From Elysia chlorotica (taxonomy: Eukaryota > Mollusca > Gastropoda > Plakobranchidae), in assembly GCA_003991915.1 (NCBI GenBank), contig RQTK01000226.1, forward strand, positions 261,452-325,451: a stretch of DNA of 64,000 nucleotides, written 5' to 3'. The notes below the pieces were generated by a model. The model worked only from the letters and a program-made list of their open reading frames with translations, had not been told where the DNA came from and made no database searches. Numbering within the stretch: position 1 is the stretch's first letter; every line of letters starts with the position of its first letter. Shown here piece by piece: positions 41,145 through 53,227 of this stretch. A program made the position numbers and the translations under genes.

Positions 41145-41962
41145 TAGAATAAACAATAAGCGGAGGGCTTAGATATCATTGTTTCTAAGTCTAAAAATTA
41201 AAAACAATAATATTAATGTCCATAAACGTCTAAAAAATAAATACAACAAATAACAGCCTACAATCTAGAAATTATGTTCCTTTTAATGAACCCATTTTTT
41301 CATCATACAACAATTGAAAATAAATACACACATGAACCCAACTATCTCTCGCACGTGCCTGTGTTTAGTGTAGGTCGTGAGTGTTGACTGTTCACTGTAC
41401 GTGCATGCTAATGTATTGTTTTTTGTACCGCTTCTCTCGGCCAGGGACTCAAGTGGTGGTAGGCGGGGCAGTTTGGAACCCGCACGCTTCACGAGTGTAG
41501 CCCTCCACTGGAGCATAGCGTTGGTTAAGGCCTTTTAAAACCGACGTAAATATTCCAACCCACATAAGCATCATTTACCCCGTGAAACCTCTCACTATTT
41601 CACACTCTCTGGTCACACTGTTGTATGGTGATCCACGATGGCTAGCGGTGAGTTTTTGTTTTGTTTTGTTGTGTGTGTGTGTGTTTTTATATTTCCTTTT
41701 TTTCAAATTTTATTTGCAATTCAGTCAATAATGTCACCCAGACGCCTGCCATTTTTGGCGTAAAACCAAGAAAATAATTTTATCTGTGTATTTCGTACAC
41801 TTTATGATTTGATAAAGACAATATTTATCTAGCTATGATTACATAGTCTTATGCTAACGACTGGGTTTTTTAACTGTAGTTTTGAGTGTTGCAAAAGACT
41901 ATGAAAAAAAAGCTATGAAAAATCATTATATAAATTCACTATCATTATATTATACTTTTGAG
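41142..41962. other. Non-coding stretch
   Basis: No gene supported. ATGGCTAGCG followed by GTGAGT at 41638-41653 looks like a possible first exon, but no matching downstream exon was found. Confidence 0.5.
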
Positions 41963-42226
41963 GTCGAAATGGCTCAAGTGGTAGAGAATTGGTCTCCCGA
42001 TCTGGAGGTTCGAGGGTCGAAATCCATGATTGGTCATAAATTTATTTGTCCGAGTTGGTCCACCACTGGTTGGGTCGGTGTCAGTTTAAATGGACGGCTG
42101 AGACATGTCTTCAGATCTCCCTGCCTTGTCTTCTATGTGACAGCACATACAAATTGTCAGACGATGATTTTGGGGCCCGTTCACAATAAAGCTTATATAG
42201 TGATGACGTTGGACGATAAGCAACCA
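41963..42226 (+). repeat. SINE copy
   Basis: Head AAATGGCTCAAGTGGTAGAG; B-box-like GGGTCGAAATCC; body GGTTGGGTCGGTGTCAGT, GGACGGCTGAGACA, GTGACAGCACATAC, TTGTCAGACG, GGGGCCCGTTCACAATAAAG and end GACGTTGGACGATAAGCAAC. Confidence 0.85.
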
Positions 42227-43326
42227 AGTCAGCCGAACTCAATAATAAAGCTACGACGTATCTTTGTTCTATCCTTCACAAGGCACACGCATGCGCAGTG
42301 CCGGACTCGGGTGGCAGGGGGCTCGGGGCCCAGCTCTCACTCCCTCAAACGATTACCTTATGATGCTTGTTTGTTTGTTGTTGTTTTTCTAAATATTCCA
42401 GATGTCGAGTGTGTAGACCAATGGTTTATTTTTTACACTTTATATAAAACAGTAACTTTTTGTTTATTATTATAAAGGAGCTAAAAAAAACCCACCAAAG
42501 TGCAGAGTTCGCTAGTTGTTACTACTCAATGGTTGCAATTATTGGATCACGTGAATTTTTAAATAGTGACGTTACTGTGCAGGCTCTTAAATTGTGTTTC
42601 CTTAAGTTGTGTCATTGATAATGGCAGGATAAAGAATATGTTGGATCACGGAAACACATCTAATCCTTGTAAAAGACAGTTGGCGAAGTCGCTCTTGTTG
42701 TTATAGACTGTTATTGGTCAGTTTTGAAAAAGATCGCTCCCCACTGCTATTTCACAGCATTATGAACTAATAATTATTATGAGTACTATTTCCACCCCTG
42801 AAAACGTTTTTTGAAGACACGCTTACAAATGCGTTGACTAATTCTGGGCTTATATCTTTTTTTTTTCTTCCAGAAAAAAAAGATAATTGCAAACCTTGAA
42901 AACTCTTTCAGTTCGTCTGCTAAAGAAATATCTATATCACTTGAGTATAACTCACTTGTGTCTGTCTGTGCTGTGGTTTGAAGCATATATAAGTAAATAT
43001 GTGATACAATCAGAAAAAGGTTGGTTAAAAGTGAAGGGTAAATATTATAGACAAAAAAGTAACAAGGAAAGACACAAATTAGAAGTCTCCCTTTTCTGAG
43101 AAAGAAGCCGTACCTGTGACCTATGCACCTTTCCTGGCGTCAATCTATTAAATCCATTCCCAGTCTTCTCTCCATTTGGTTATTAGAATATACACGCCGC
43201 AATTCCAAATAAATGTCGTCGCACCAGTGTCACTTAGCTTGTGTGTTGTCAGCAGATTTGTAAGTTTCGTCGATTAAACAATTTTTCAAAGAATTATTTT
43301 GTTTCCAATTGGAGGGTAAGAAAGTT

Positions 43327-43363
<37 letters not shown>

Positions 43364-44425
43364 GTCCTGATGGGCCCGGTTCTAGCAATGTCACCCACAT
43401 GCGCCACATATAAGCAGACTTGCTAAGGTCATATTTACACTAGTGTATCGTTCATCTACAAAATGAACGATATCGAAAAAATGTGGGAAGCCCGAAAACT
43501 TCTCGATAAATCTGTATGTGCAAAATCTCGATATTAAGAGGTTTCCGTCCGGGCGCCAGATATCTGGCGTCGATAGATATTTTTCGACTGGCAAACCGTG
43601 AGCCGCGTCACCTTGGGTGATGACAGGGCGGCGCCTTTGATATTGCCCCAGCACTGGAATCGTAAAACAAATAACATAAGTCGTGATCAGCGACTCAAAA
43701 GTAGTGCAAATTTTCGCGTGGAGAGCGTAATAATGCCAAATTACGAAGTTTGAATTTCCCACTTGGCCCATCCCTGCATTTTGGAAATTCAGTGAAAGTT
43801 CAGCAGCTCCACTTCATCAACATACATATCTTAATCTAGATCTTAATCTAGACCTAGCTCCTCAGAGCCGTTTAATATTTTTCAGTATTATACTGTAATT
43901 TTAATTTTGTCGTATTTATGCTAGGACTAGTTCATGGTCTACGATACAATATTTGGGCTCAATAAAATAAAGAGTACATGTATGTACTACAGTCATGTAG
44001 CTTGCGTCAGCCATGTTGTTGTTTGAATTTCGCTCAATGCAGCAACAGCAGTTCACGGACTGAACGTGTGAACGACTTCGCCCTCATGGACAAACTGCCC
44101 GCCAAACCATGAACCATAATAGAAGGGCCTAACAATCACACCAGACAACAGTGTCTAAAAAATATCGGTCATTGGCAATTTGTGTACACTTTCCAACAGC
44201 GTTTTGTTTACACCTCAATGCGTTTGCCCTAGCCAGAAGAAGAACAGACTTCTTTATCTAAAGATAGAGATACTTTTATTTTCTCAACATTTTGAGAAGC
44301 TTAGACATATATCCAAGTGGTTTAATTGGATAAATTCATGGCGCTACTTCTCCACGGTGAGTCAATTTTTACCTTTTGTATCATTGGTAATTTTAATTAT
44401 TGTCACCCTACCCCACTACCATCGG
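42227..44425. other. Non-coding stretch
   Basis: No gene supported. It holds a GT repeat, a 16-bp perfect palindrome at 43554-43569 and a small hairpin (CGTTCAT/ATGAACG) at about 43449-43469. Confidence 0.5.
43331..43361. repeat. (GT)n microsatellite
   Basis: About 15 units. Confidence 0.95.
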
Positions 44426-44653
44426 GGGGCGCGGTGGTCTAGGGGTAGAACATGGGCTTCCGACGCAAAAGGTCCCGAGTTCGAATCCTGACGGTTGCGT
44501 TCCCTATTGGTTGGGTCGGTGTCCGTATAATGTGATCGACTGAGACAGGAGTCATGGTATCCCCGCCCTGTGAGGCAGCACATAAAATTGTCAGACGTCC
44601 GTCTTGGGGCCCGTCCGCAATATAGCCTATATAGTGCTGATGTTGGACGTTAA
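44426..44653 (+). repeat. SINE copy, best preserved
   Basis: tRNA-like head with A box (TGGTCTAGGGGTAGAAC) and B box (GAGTTCGAATCC), then GGTTGGGTCGGTGTCCGTAT, GACTGAGACAGGAGTCATGG, TATCCCCGCC, GGCAGCACATAAAATTGTCA, GGGGCCCGTCCGCAATATAG and GATGTTGGACGTTAA. It serves as the reference copy in this window. A DNA transposon end begins at its final TTAA. Confidence 0.9.
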
Positions 44654-45138
44654 GGGGATCCACGGGTCGGGGAGACCAATTTTTTTCAATGTTACCTTTA
44701 AAAAACCGATTATTGGATTTTAACTGAAAAATCAAGTCTAACATCTTCTAAAACGATTCCACACATATTTTTGAAGTGAAATGTCCTGTAAATAATCTAA
44801 AATACAGCAAAAAAGACATGGTGGGTATCAAAATTCAACATAAACAAGCAAGAAAAATGTAAAAAAAGCAAACTTTGAGCTTCCAAAACTCAAAAAGTTT
44901 GCTAATTTACACCCCCAAGTTTGGTATCGTTTGAAAGTACTACTCAAGGCCTATTCGATTCCTACCATTTTGTTGGCTTCTAAATATAAACGCGGACCCC
45001 TTTTGAGCGTGGGAGAAGACCCTGTTACAAGAAATTCTAAGATTTCATTGGCTGAGGACGTCACATGCTTCCTAGAGCTATGCTGATTGGCTACTTCCGC
45101 TGGCAACTGTAAACAACTCTACTTTCGTTTTTCTGAAA

Positions 45139-45256
45139 TGGCTCCACTCATCTCGATTCTGAATGAACAAACCACGATAGTATATTATTCCAAGCACATA
45201 TTTTCTTCTCAATTTCAACAATTTGTGAACATCAGCTCACGTGAGTAACAATAATT
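45139..45256 (+). other. Possible 5' exon of the transposase gene
   Basis: ATG start with MAPLISILNEQTTIVYYSKH, open until a donor-like GTGAGT near 45240. It could splice to the acceptor CCAG before 45813. No homology supports it. Confidence 0.25.
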
Positions 45257-45812
45257 ATCTTTCTAACTGTCTTAGAATATAGTTCAAGCCTCTGGAAAAT
45301 GGTTATCTAGACCAAACAGATAAAGCTTTGCATTATCTCGATCTATACTTCTCTAGTTTTTTAGATAGATCCAGACTAGATATCTATACATTTAGTTTAA
45401 AGAAATGAAGATTTTAGCCCAGAATATGTTAGATTTATAAATTTATAAAGAAAATGAAAGTGTAGATCTAGGACTGGCTGGTTTCTATTATGACTAGAAG
45501 CTTGACTAGCTAGATAAGCAGCTTTACCATTGACTAAAGTAAACTAGATCTAGATCTAGTTGAAATGATATCTCATACTTATTATTCTTTAGGTATGTTT
45601 ATTTTGTATACGTAATCATTCTATTTAGCAAAGCTGATGTGTGTCTATGATCTGCTGAGCCATAAAATTTGTCAAGAGCTTTTATTTGATTGAAATATCT
45701 AGCTTCATGGAAGTATGTGGCACCTGAAGTATTTCTGGTGTAAACTTCTTGAATTTTTATGTATTATTGATCAAGGTGTTTTTCTTTCTTTTCTTTTTTC
45801 CCTGTTGCCAGG

Positions 45813-46358
45813 CAAAAATTGGACTTCTTCAGTCTCTCTACACGACAGCTGTTAGAACATACAGTTCTTCAACCGAGGAACAGCGACGTTGCCCCCCATG
45901 TTCGAAAAGTCTATGAGCGCCTGACAGACCCCGAGCTGCTTGGCCGCTGCCTCTTAGGCAAGACGCAAAACTCTAACGAGTCGCTGTACAGCGTCATATG
46001 GGCTAAGTGTCCCAAGCACACTTTCTCTGGTCTGAACAGGATCAAAATCGGCGTCACCCTGGGAGCTGGAGAATTCAATATGGGCTCCTTGGGCAGCCAC
46101 CTGTTCTTCCCAGCCGTTGGATGCCCACTGACCTCCGCAACGACTTCTCTTGGGAAGAAAAGGGACGCTACCAGGATAAGGATTTAGCTGAGAATGTCCA
46201 CCAAGCCCCAGCCAAGAAAAGGAGGGAGGTGCGGAGGCTCGTACAGCAGCGTGCTCAACAGGCAGCCACAACGGCAGAAGGCGGCCACTCTAGTCTTACG
46301 TTCCTGGAGGTTTTTAGTCCACCCCCCAAAACCATTTCTGAGGTACTTTTTTAATAAA
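45813..46358 (+). pseudogene. Frameshifted transposase-like C-terminal region
   Basis: A pyrimidine tract and CCAG precede an open frame with HVRKVYERLTDPELLGRCL, then GKTQNSNESLYSVIWAKCPK and FNMGSLG. The motif TQN.NES....IW..CPK is characteristic of a transposase family common in molluscs and cnidarians and usually labelled Mutator-like. Around 46115-46135 the frame shifts by one; the continuation (DLRNDFSWEEKGRYQDKDLA, KKRREVRRLVQQRAQ) is in another frame to about 46354. AATAAA at 46353-46358 closes it. The N-terminal catalytic part is not found. Confidence 0.55.
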
Positions 46359-47666
46359 ATTTTCTAAAGAACTTGACAAAAAGTATTGATTCATGTCTCT
46401 GTATGTCTGTTTGATCTATATTAAGAGCATTTTCATGCTTTTATAGAGTATTTTGAGGGTTGTGTGTGTATGAAAAAGTTTTTTGCGTTTTTCTCATTTC
46501 GACAATTTTGCCCTCCCAGGCTACCTTGGGACAAGCCTTGTGAAAAAAGTATTATTAGTACATAGCTGAAATTTGGTATGAAGCATTTTCAAATAGCCAT
46601 CTATGATCTGTAGAGAGGATTCTAGTCTAATACCAGTATTAAAAAAGTTCTGGCCATTTCAAATTTGAATTTTCGTTTTTTACCCTTAGTCGTATTTGTG
46701 TTAGAAGAAAAAAATTTTTTATGGCCTTCATATTTGTAGTAGAATAAAATCCTTTCTACAGATCACAGGTCATGCTCTTAGTTAGCAAACAAAATTTAAG
46801 CCTTTTCTGCCTTCAACTTTTTTAGATAGAGCTGTCCTTGTGAAATCTTACCAAAATCCAAGATGGCCGCCATAAGGGCCAAACTTTTCGGAAAAATATT
46901 TTTTTGCACGTATATTTTTCATCAATAGACCTCACTCAACAACACTATTCATTTAAAATTTAAAAAATGATGAAATAAAAAAAAAATGTCTGAGCATGCC
47001 TGTCTCCCCTTAATATTACTTTCATTACTGATACACTCATGTACGTGTATAATTACTGAGTGGATTGTTTTAAATATTGTGTGTGGCGTGTTATTATTAA
47101 ACGTGACCTGTAGTGGGACACTATCACAATCAGGATTGGTAATATGCTTTCCCTCCCTCCCTTTTCCCTGAAGATTTTTTTCCTCATAAATAGTTATTAG
47201 ACATTTAATATAGATCTAAATGTAAATGAAAATCAAGTTGAAAAAGAAACGAAAAAGGGATTAAAAAGAAATTTATAATGGACAGGGATTTATTCTCAAA
47301 AAAAAAATGGAGCCCTTCGGCGATTATGAAAAGAAACATTATGTATAACAGCCCTTCTTTTCATCTTTAATTTTAAAAACAAACTGGTGAAGAAAAAAAA
47401 CACCTCATCAAAACAACGACGACGACAATAGCGACAAGACAGAGACTAAATAAATAAAGAAAAACACAATTATTGTCGTTTTGTTTCCTTTTCTGTAAAA
47501 TTGGAACTTGTTTTTCAGCTTCTCGTTTATCGTCAGATATTGTAAATAACCAACATTAAAAGTTTAAAGTACACCACCCTCTTACTTTAATGACCACTTC
47601 CTTCCCCGATTAATTCTGCCTGTCTCTGTCTGCCTACCCATCGCTCTTCTCCCTCCCCCGACCTTT

Positions 47667-47670
<4 letters not shown>

Positions 47671-47704
<34 letters not shown>
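47671..47704. repeat. (TC)n microsatellite
   Basis: About 17 units. Confidence 0.95.
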
Positions 47705-47705
<1 letters not shown>

Positions 47706-48253
47706 GATCCTGTTTTGTGATGGAATGTCACTGCGAGTGTATTTAAATCTACCTGTGTTTTCAATCTACATCACATTTTGATGACGAAGACAATTATAAC
47801 AAGAACCGAGTGAACTCAATAAAATTTGAAGTGGGGTAAAATGGGAGGAAGGAAACGAAAAGGGTTCATAATTTTTTCATACATGCTCTTGTTCTATATC
47901 CTGTTTCAGTTTCGTGATTTTACACCATCCATTTAAAACTTTGGAGGTCGAGTCAGAAAAGATTGTATCAGTAATGTTTTCATCTCATTGGTGCTTTTTC
48001 GAGAGGAGTGATAAATAAGAGAGGAGTTTGGCAGTTTGGAGGATGACAATAAATATAGGCTAGCTAATGGATTTTATTTTTTTAAATGTCGTGTAGTTTT
48101 TACTTTTCTTTCTTTGTTTATTTAATGGACCTGAAGTATGACATCAGATGTACTATGGAAATAGCTCATTTTTGTTCTTAACAAGGATGTGAATGCTTTT
48201 ATGGCGTTGTTTATCGGAGTAAAAATGAAATAGAAATAATGAGAGAGCGAGAA

Positions 48254-48257
<4 letters not shown>

Positions 48258-48292
<35 letters not shown>
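48258..48292. repeat. (GA)n microsatellite
   Basis: About 17 units. Confidence 0.95.
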
Positions 48293-48293
<1 letters not shown>

Positions 48294-48705
48294 AGTTTCA
48301 CCTTATCTAATTAACCTACATAATGTTATGGTATTCTAGATCAGTTCGATAACACGTGAAAAAGATAAGAGAGTTGGTCCAGCCACACGCGGTATTTTTA
48401 CATTAATTGTCTTTGTTTGTACAGGTTTAATGATAAATAGCGTGCGAACTGCCTGACTACCGCCTGAAAATGAACACATGAACGATAAAGTGGTTGTGAT
48501 ACCTTCCATTGCTTGAGTATTTAAGGCACTGTGATCGACAGCATTCGCTAGAATATCTACATAGGCGAAAATTATGCTTTTTTTTTTCCACCGTTCATGA
48601 TAGTTATACTCAAAGAGTCAAACTGATCAGACCACGAATTCTTCATGTAGGTGAATAGTTTCAAATCTAAAGGTTGTTCTATTTCTTCCACTGCTTCTGT
48701 TGCTT

Positions 48706-48793
48706 CTTTCTTCTTCTTCTTCTTCTTCTTCTTCTTCTTCTTCTTCTTCTTCTTCTTCTTCTTCTTCTTCTTCTTCTTCTTCTTCTACTACTT

Positions 48794-48890
<97 letters not shown>
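48706..48890. repeat. Compound (TTC)n-(TAC)n array
   Basis: About 26 TTC units (48706-48785) change into about 35 TAC units (48786-48890). ORFs through it are compositional. Confidence 0.97.
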
Positions 48891-50194
48891 ATGTACTACT
48901 GTTCAATGTCTCGATGACTTACAACTCGTTGCTGCGGCAATGCTTCTTGTTTCTATATCTTACCACAACGTTTTACTTACGACTCTTTGTTAGTATAGTA
49001 AAGTATATGAAATTTGTGACGTTGACGGAGGCGATATTAAGCAAGACTAGCTAAGCTTGCAGCTATACATCTAAAAAGTAAAAAATAAGGCAAATTCTGA
49101 AAATGAAGACACCATTTTGAAATTTTCGAAAACTGAAATGGAAATTATTAAAATTAAGTACTAAACTCTGACCATTGTCAATGTGTGCCTTTTAATCTTA
49201 TGCTTCGCTAAGTACCCATGAAGTGTGTCGAAATAGTAAAATCAAGCTATGAAAACCTCTCACAAGTCCGACTTGTGTTGCTGTTTCGATGGGGGACCAC
49301 CCAGCCTATCACAAAATATTTGTTTGTTTAATTTTACCAGAAATAGGAAAATAAGATTTCTAACTCTTTACATAGAAATCGCATTCACTATTAGTGTCGC
49401 GTCACAACGCTTTTGCTTTTCACGTCACTGGGACCGGTGGCGATCACTGACAGTTTGTGCCGTGACGGAAAAGGGTGGGCTGTGTACATTATAAGCTTAG
49501 TACAAAGCCAGCAGTCAGCAACGCTTCGTCAGTTTTGTCGGTCGCTCAGTTTGAATAGATAGTCGTGACGGATCTAGCTGGAGTAGTCACAGGGTAGAGC
49601 TTAAGACTCCCTTGATATATAACATTAGGTAGTAGAGTAATGAACGTCGTTGTCGTGTTGGAGTTTTCTTTTTTTTTTTATCAAGACCTGTGAGATGTTA
49701 AACTAGGACTAGAGAGAGCCTCGCTAGTCCAAACAAAGCTGGAGTAATTTTTATTTTTTTATAATGTGTCGTTTGAGTTGTGCTTTGTGAGCATTCTGAA
49801 ACCAAACCTATTCAACTGTGAATGTGCTTTTTGGTGAGTAAACGTTTGTTATATAATATAATGCTATGGTGAATTAATGTTTTCAAAATTGAAAAGTGCG
49901 GTCTGGATTTCGCGGTCGGTGTTTCTTTATAACTCCCCACCCCCTTCCTTTCAAAACAATTGGGTTTCACCAGACTGTGTGAAGTTGTAAGATGTTCCGC
50001 GGGTATGATTTTGCTACGTAGCTTAGGCAGGGTATATAGCGGTCTCGTCAACCGCGGTCCGAAAATTGTTGAACCTCTCACTTAAGTTATAGTCTCTAGT
50101 TTGACTATGAAAACAGGCCGAAGTAAATATGGATAAAACCAATTTATCGTTAGTACATAGTACACGTCCCTTCCCCTCTTTCTTTCTGCCTGGG

Positions 50195-50439
50195 GGCGAA
50201 CTGGCTCATGTGGTAGAACGCTGTTATCCAGATCGGAAGGTCCGCGGTTCGAATCCGACGATCGGTCAAAAATGTTTTTGTCCCATGTGGTCCACTACTG
50301 GATGAGTCGGTGTCAGTTGAATGTGACCGTCTGGACAGGAGTCCGTCTTTCCGCCTTGTCTCGTGTTTGGCAGCACGTACATTTGTCAGATCTCAGTCTT
50401 TGGGCCCATCCCCAATGACGTTGGGCGTTAAGCAACAAA
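50195..50439 (+). repeat. SINE copy followed by (CT)n
   Basis: Clear head (GGCGAACTGGCTCATGTGGT; B box GCGGTTCGAATCC), body with GAGTCGGTGTCAGTTGAATG, GGACAGGAGTC, GGCAGCACGTACATTTGTCA, GGGCCCATCCCCAATGACGT and end GTTGGGCGTTAAGCAACAAA. A CT tract begins immediately after the tail. Confidence 0.9.
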
Positions 50440-50440
50440 A

Positions 50441-50444
<4 letters not shown>

Positions 50445-50511
<67 letters not shown>
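50445..50511. repeat. (CT)n microsatellite
   Basis: About 33 units at the 3' end of the SINE. Confidence 0.97.
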
Positions 50512-50517
<6 letters not shown>

Positions 50518-52618
50518 TGGAGTTGAGTATGGTTGTATGACGAATTGATTTCAACATACCTTGGGATGTCATGTTCAATGTGATATGATTAGAGAAAGAT
50601 AGTGATAGTTTGCGTTGACTCGATATTGTCGCAATGTTACACTACTTTGCTGTGAATTCAGTAACGAAAATCGTAAAGCATTTTAAACATTGCGACAACA
50701 TGGGAGTTGACGCCCACTATCACTTTCTTTCTCTTATCATAATAACCGCTTCGAGCGGGAAGTCTCGGCTCTAAGCTATGTTTACATCAACTCATTCCCT
50801 GCTCGCAACAACCACTCACATTTATCACAATCATAACCAGTTGATAGATTGTTAGCATCTCTTTGTCTCACTGGGACAGCACGTAGAATATTGTCTTGGG
50901 AACCGTCCGCGTCGTGATATATAGAGGAGTTACTGACAACGAAATTGAAGAAACCACCAACCCGAAGCGAAGCAAGCAACCATTCACAAAATGGTATGAA
51001 GCCACTGTCAGCATCCCGTAGTGCTTGCTATTATTATTTAGAATGGCGCTCTTTTACTGCCAATAATTGGCTTTACAATAGCTGATCACTCTACTGACCT
51101 TGTACTTTTAAGAACCACATAATGCAGTTTTGGCGGTTTTGAGAAAAACCAGTGCACATGAGGGTTTAGTAAAAAATAATTCATACTTTTGATCTACGCG
51201 GTTTTGCTATCTCCTTTATTTTTAAAGATATAGTTTTCTGGTCTAGATTTGGGATAACTTTTTTTTTTTTGCCTGATTTTGCATATGCGGTTGTTCTTGT
51301 TGCTGTTGTTGTTGTTGTTGTTTTATATACAGCGTGCACACATTCGTGTGTTAGTTTCAATCCTGAAGAATAAGTTGGACCCAAAGTAGACGAACACACA
51401 TATCCAAAAAATAACATTAGGAGCACCAGCCCATTCATTGCTCTGCTACTTCGTACAGACATGGCACTTGAAATCTCCACGGCCGTCTTATCTCTGTAGC
51501 CTACTGGTCTTCATTCTGCCCTAGTGACGAGTATAGTGTTCTCATTGTAACTATTTGAAGATACCACTTCCCAGTATCACTAGACGTCATTAGACACATT
51601 CAACTTAAGTTAAAGACACAGGGTCGTAAGTGCAAGGTTATGGTAAGCTTACGACTCGTCTTGTGATATCAACGCGAATAAGAAGGCTTACGACTTTGTT
51701 ATGTTGTACTTACGACCCCAAGACCTTAGTGTTATCACATTCGTCGTCATGCACTTAGATGTAGATCCGCGTTGCAAAAACAACAAAAAACAAATTCAGA
51801 GTATTCAATTCATACCACTAGTCTGTAATCGCAATAAGCTGGGTCGGTGCCAAAAACATATCTCATGGGCCCATTAAAACTTAGTGGAACATTATTTATC
51901 TTCACCCAAACTTATCTTTTTTTTTTTTTTCTGTGAATGGTCCTAACCACGGGATAACTGTGATCCTAACACTGGATTAAAAAAAATGTATTCTACCACA
52001 AGGCACATGTGGTACTGTTTAGATATATCACGTATTTGCAACTTGAGGAAGCTTGTCAGTTGAATTGAACATTAATTAAAACAAACATGAACCACCCGCT
52101 CTTTCGTTTATATGTCCATTGATATTACTATCCGTTATGGGTGTACCTTTAGAAGTGCGTTTCGTTACTGAAATTCTCTTAATATTTGACTTTCCTCTTC
52201 TCATACCAGTATCTATTTAAAGATATAACAGGATTCGACCCTTTAATATCTGTTTTTCTTGGTTCTCTTTTTTTAATTGTAATTGAATAAATGCTTTATA
52301 TTGTACACACACAACAACAAAAAAAGGAGAAAGAAAAAAAAACAGAAAAGAGAAAGATTCTGTCTGCAGCAAGTCTAATGGTATAATGAAAGGCTGGGGT
52401 GAACTGGCGATAGCAGCATGAGAATGAAGCTCGGCGAGAATAATGACTTAATAAGTTTTATTAATAATAATGTGTGTGTGTCTGTTTCATTTGCTCTTCC
52501 CGTATTACAATTTACTTATCTTTTGATATCAGATATAGAACAAAAGAGGGTTGAAATACACACGTTTCAAATGCAGCGAGTTTTGTTGTAGTTGTTGTTT
52601 GTTTTGTGTCAAGCTACT
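50512..52618. other. Non-coding stretch with one MITE
   Basis: No gene supported. A minus-strand ORF at 51181-51480 starts with a signal-peptide-like MNGLVLLMLFFGYVCSS after 14 residues, but lacks other support. Confidence 0.5.
51621..51719 (+). mobile_element. MITE, copy 1
   Basis: 99 bp with imperfect inverted ends: GGTCGTAAGTGCAAGGTTAT on the left; the right end read inward is GGTCGTAAGTACAACATAAC. The inner core GAATAAGAAGGCTTACGAC is shared with copies at 57604 and 63661. Confidence 0.7.
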
Positions 52619-52845
52619 ATGGTTTTCTTTTAAACATAAAAGACAAAAAACGATCAATTAAAGCCCCAAGGCCAAACTGACGCCTTACTCTTTTTAATAG
52701 ATGATTATTTTGTTTTTCTTTTAACATAATCGACAGAAAACGATCAAATATAACCCACACTGGCGCCTTTCTCTTTTTAATAAGATGATTATTTTGTTTT
52801 CTTTTAAACACAAAAGACAGGAAAAGATCAATTAAAACCCACGCA
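52619..52845. repeat. Tandem repeat, unit about 92 bp, about 2.5 units
   Basis: Units share TTTTCTTTTAAACA, AAACGATCAA, CTCTTTTTAATA and GATGATTATTTTGTTTT. Confidence 0.85.
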
Positions 52846-53048
52846 GACTTTTTTTTTAAAGCTTATAATTAAAACCTTTGTTCAAATGTCGGTTTTTGTT
52901 TCTGTTTTAGGTTATTTTTTTTCCTGTTTTTTTTTAATTAGATGGTTTATTGATTGAATCGATAAACATGTATACAATCCATTATCTGAAGAATTCGCCA
53001 CCTGTCTGCTGTTATCTTTGTTTATCGTAGATCCAAATAGTTCGTGTG

Positions 53049-53050
<2 letters not shown>

Positions 53051-53081
<31 letters not shown>
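53051..53081. repeat. (GA)n microsatellite
   Basis: About 15 units. Confidence 0.95.
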
Positions 53082-53085
<4 letters not shown>

Positions 53086-53160
53086 AGACGTGGCGACGCT
53101 CAGTCGATAATCTGTGCGCGTCGATTCTTATCAGTCTCGATAGATTTAAAATAATTTATA

Positions 53161-53227
53161 TTGACTGATCGTGGGATTCGAACCGTGTACCTCTCGATCT
53201 GGACACCGACGCTCTACCACTTAAGCC
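53161..53227 (-). repeat. SINE head (tRNA-like part only)
   Basis: On the minus strand: GGCTTAAGTGGTAGAGCGTC, B box ACGGTTCGAATCCC, then CGATCAGTCAA. It lacks the body, and a GA-rich tract adjoins its 5' end. Confidence 0.75.

Larger units (their letters stand above)
44654..47009. mobile_element. TTAA-flanked DNA transposon, Kolobok-like, internally decayed
   Basis: The left border is TTAA (44650-44653) then GGGGATCCACGGGTC; the right border is CCCC then TTAA (47010-47013). The ends are imperfect inverted repeats (both start GGGGA and share GGGGAGAC). Inside is a frameshifted transposase-like sequence followed by AATAAA. TTAA duplication is known for Kolobok and piggyBac. The internal protein motif favours a Kolobok/Mutator-like protein over piggyBac. 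The left TTAA also lies in the SINE end, so the target duplication is suggestive, not proven. Confidence 0.45.
47014..50194. other. Non-coding stretch
   Basis: No gene supported. TC, GA, TTC and TAC repeats are listed separately; the rest is AT-rich without recognised features. Confidence 0.55.

Noticed and set aside
41638..41653. ATG exon followed by GTGAGT
   Set aside because: No downstream exon with homology was found, so a gene cannot be supported.
41882..42475. 197-codon plus-strand ORF
   Set aside because: It runs straight through a SINE copy and has no domain.
43391..43771. 126-codon minus-strand ORF
   Set aside because: No domain or splice context; overlaps palindromic and SINE-poor non-coding DNA; likely chance.
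44426..44500. Possible tRNA gene
   Set aside because: A and B boxes are present, but the arms do not form a complete cloverleaf by eye and the sequence continues into the SINE body; the same holds for 50195, 41963 and 53161.
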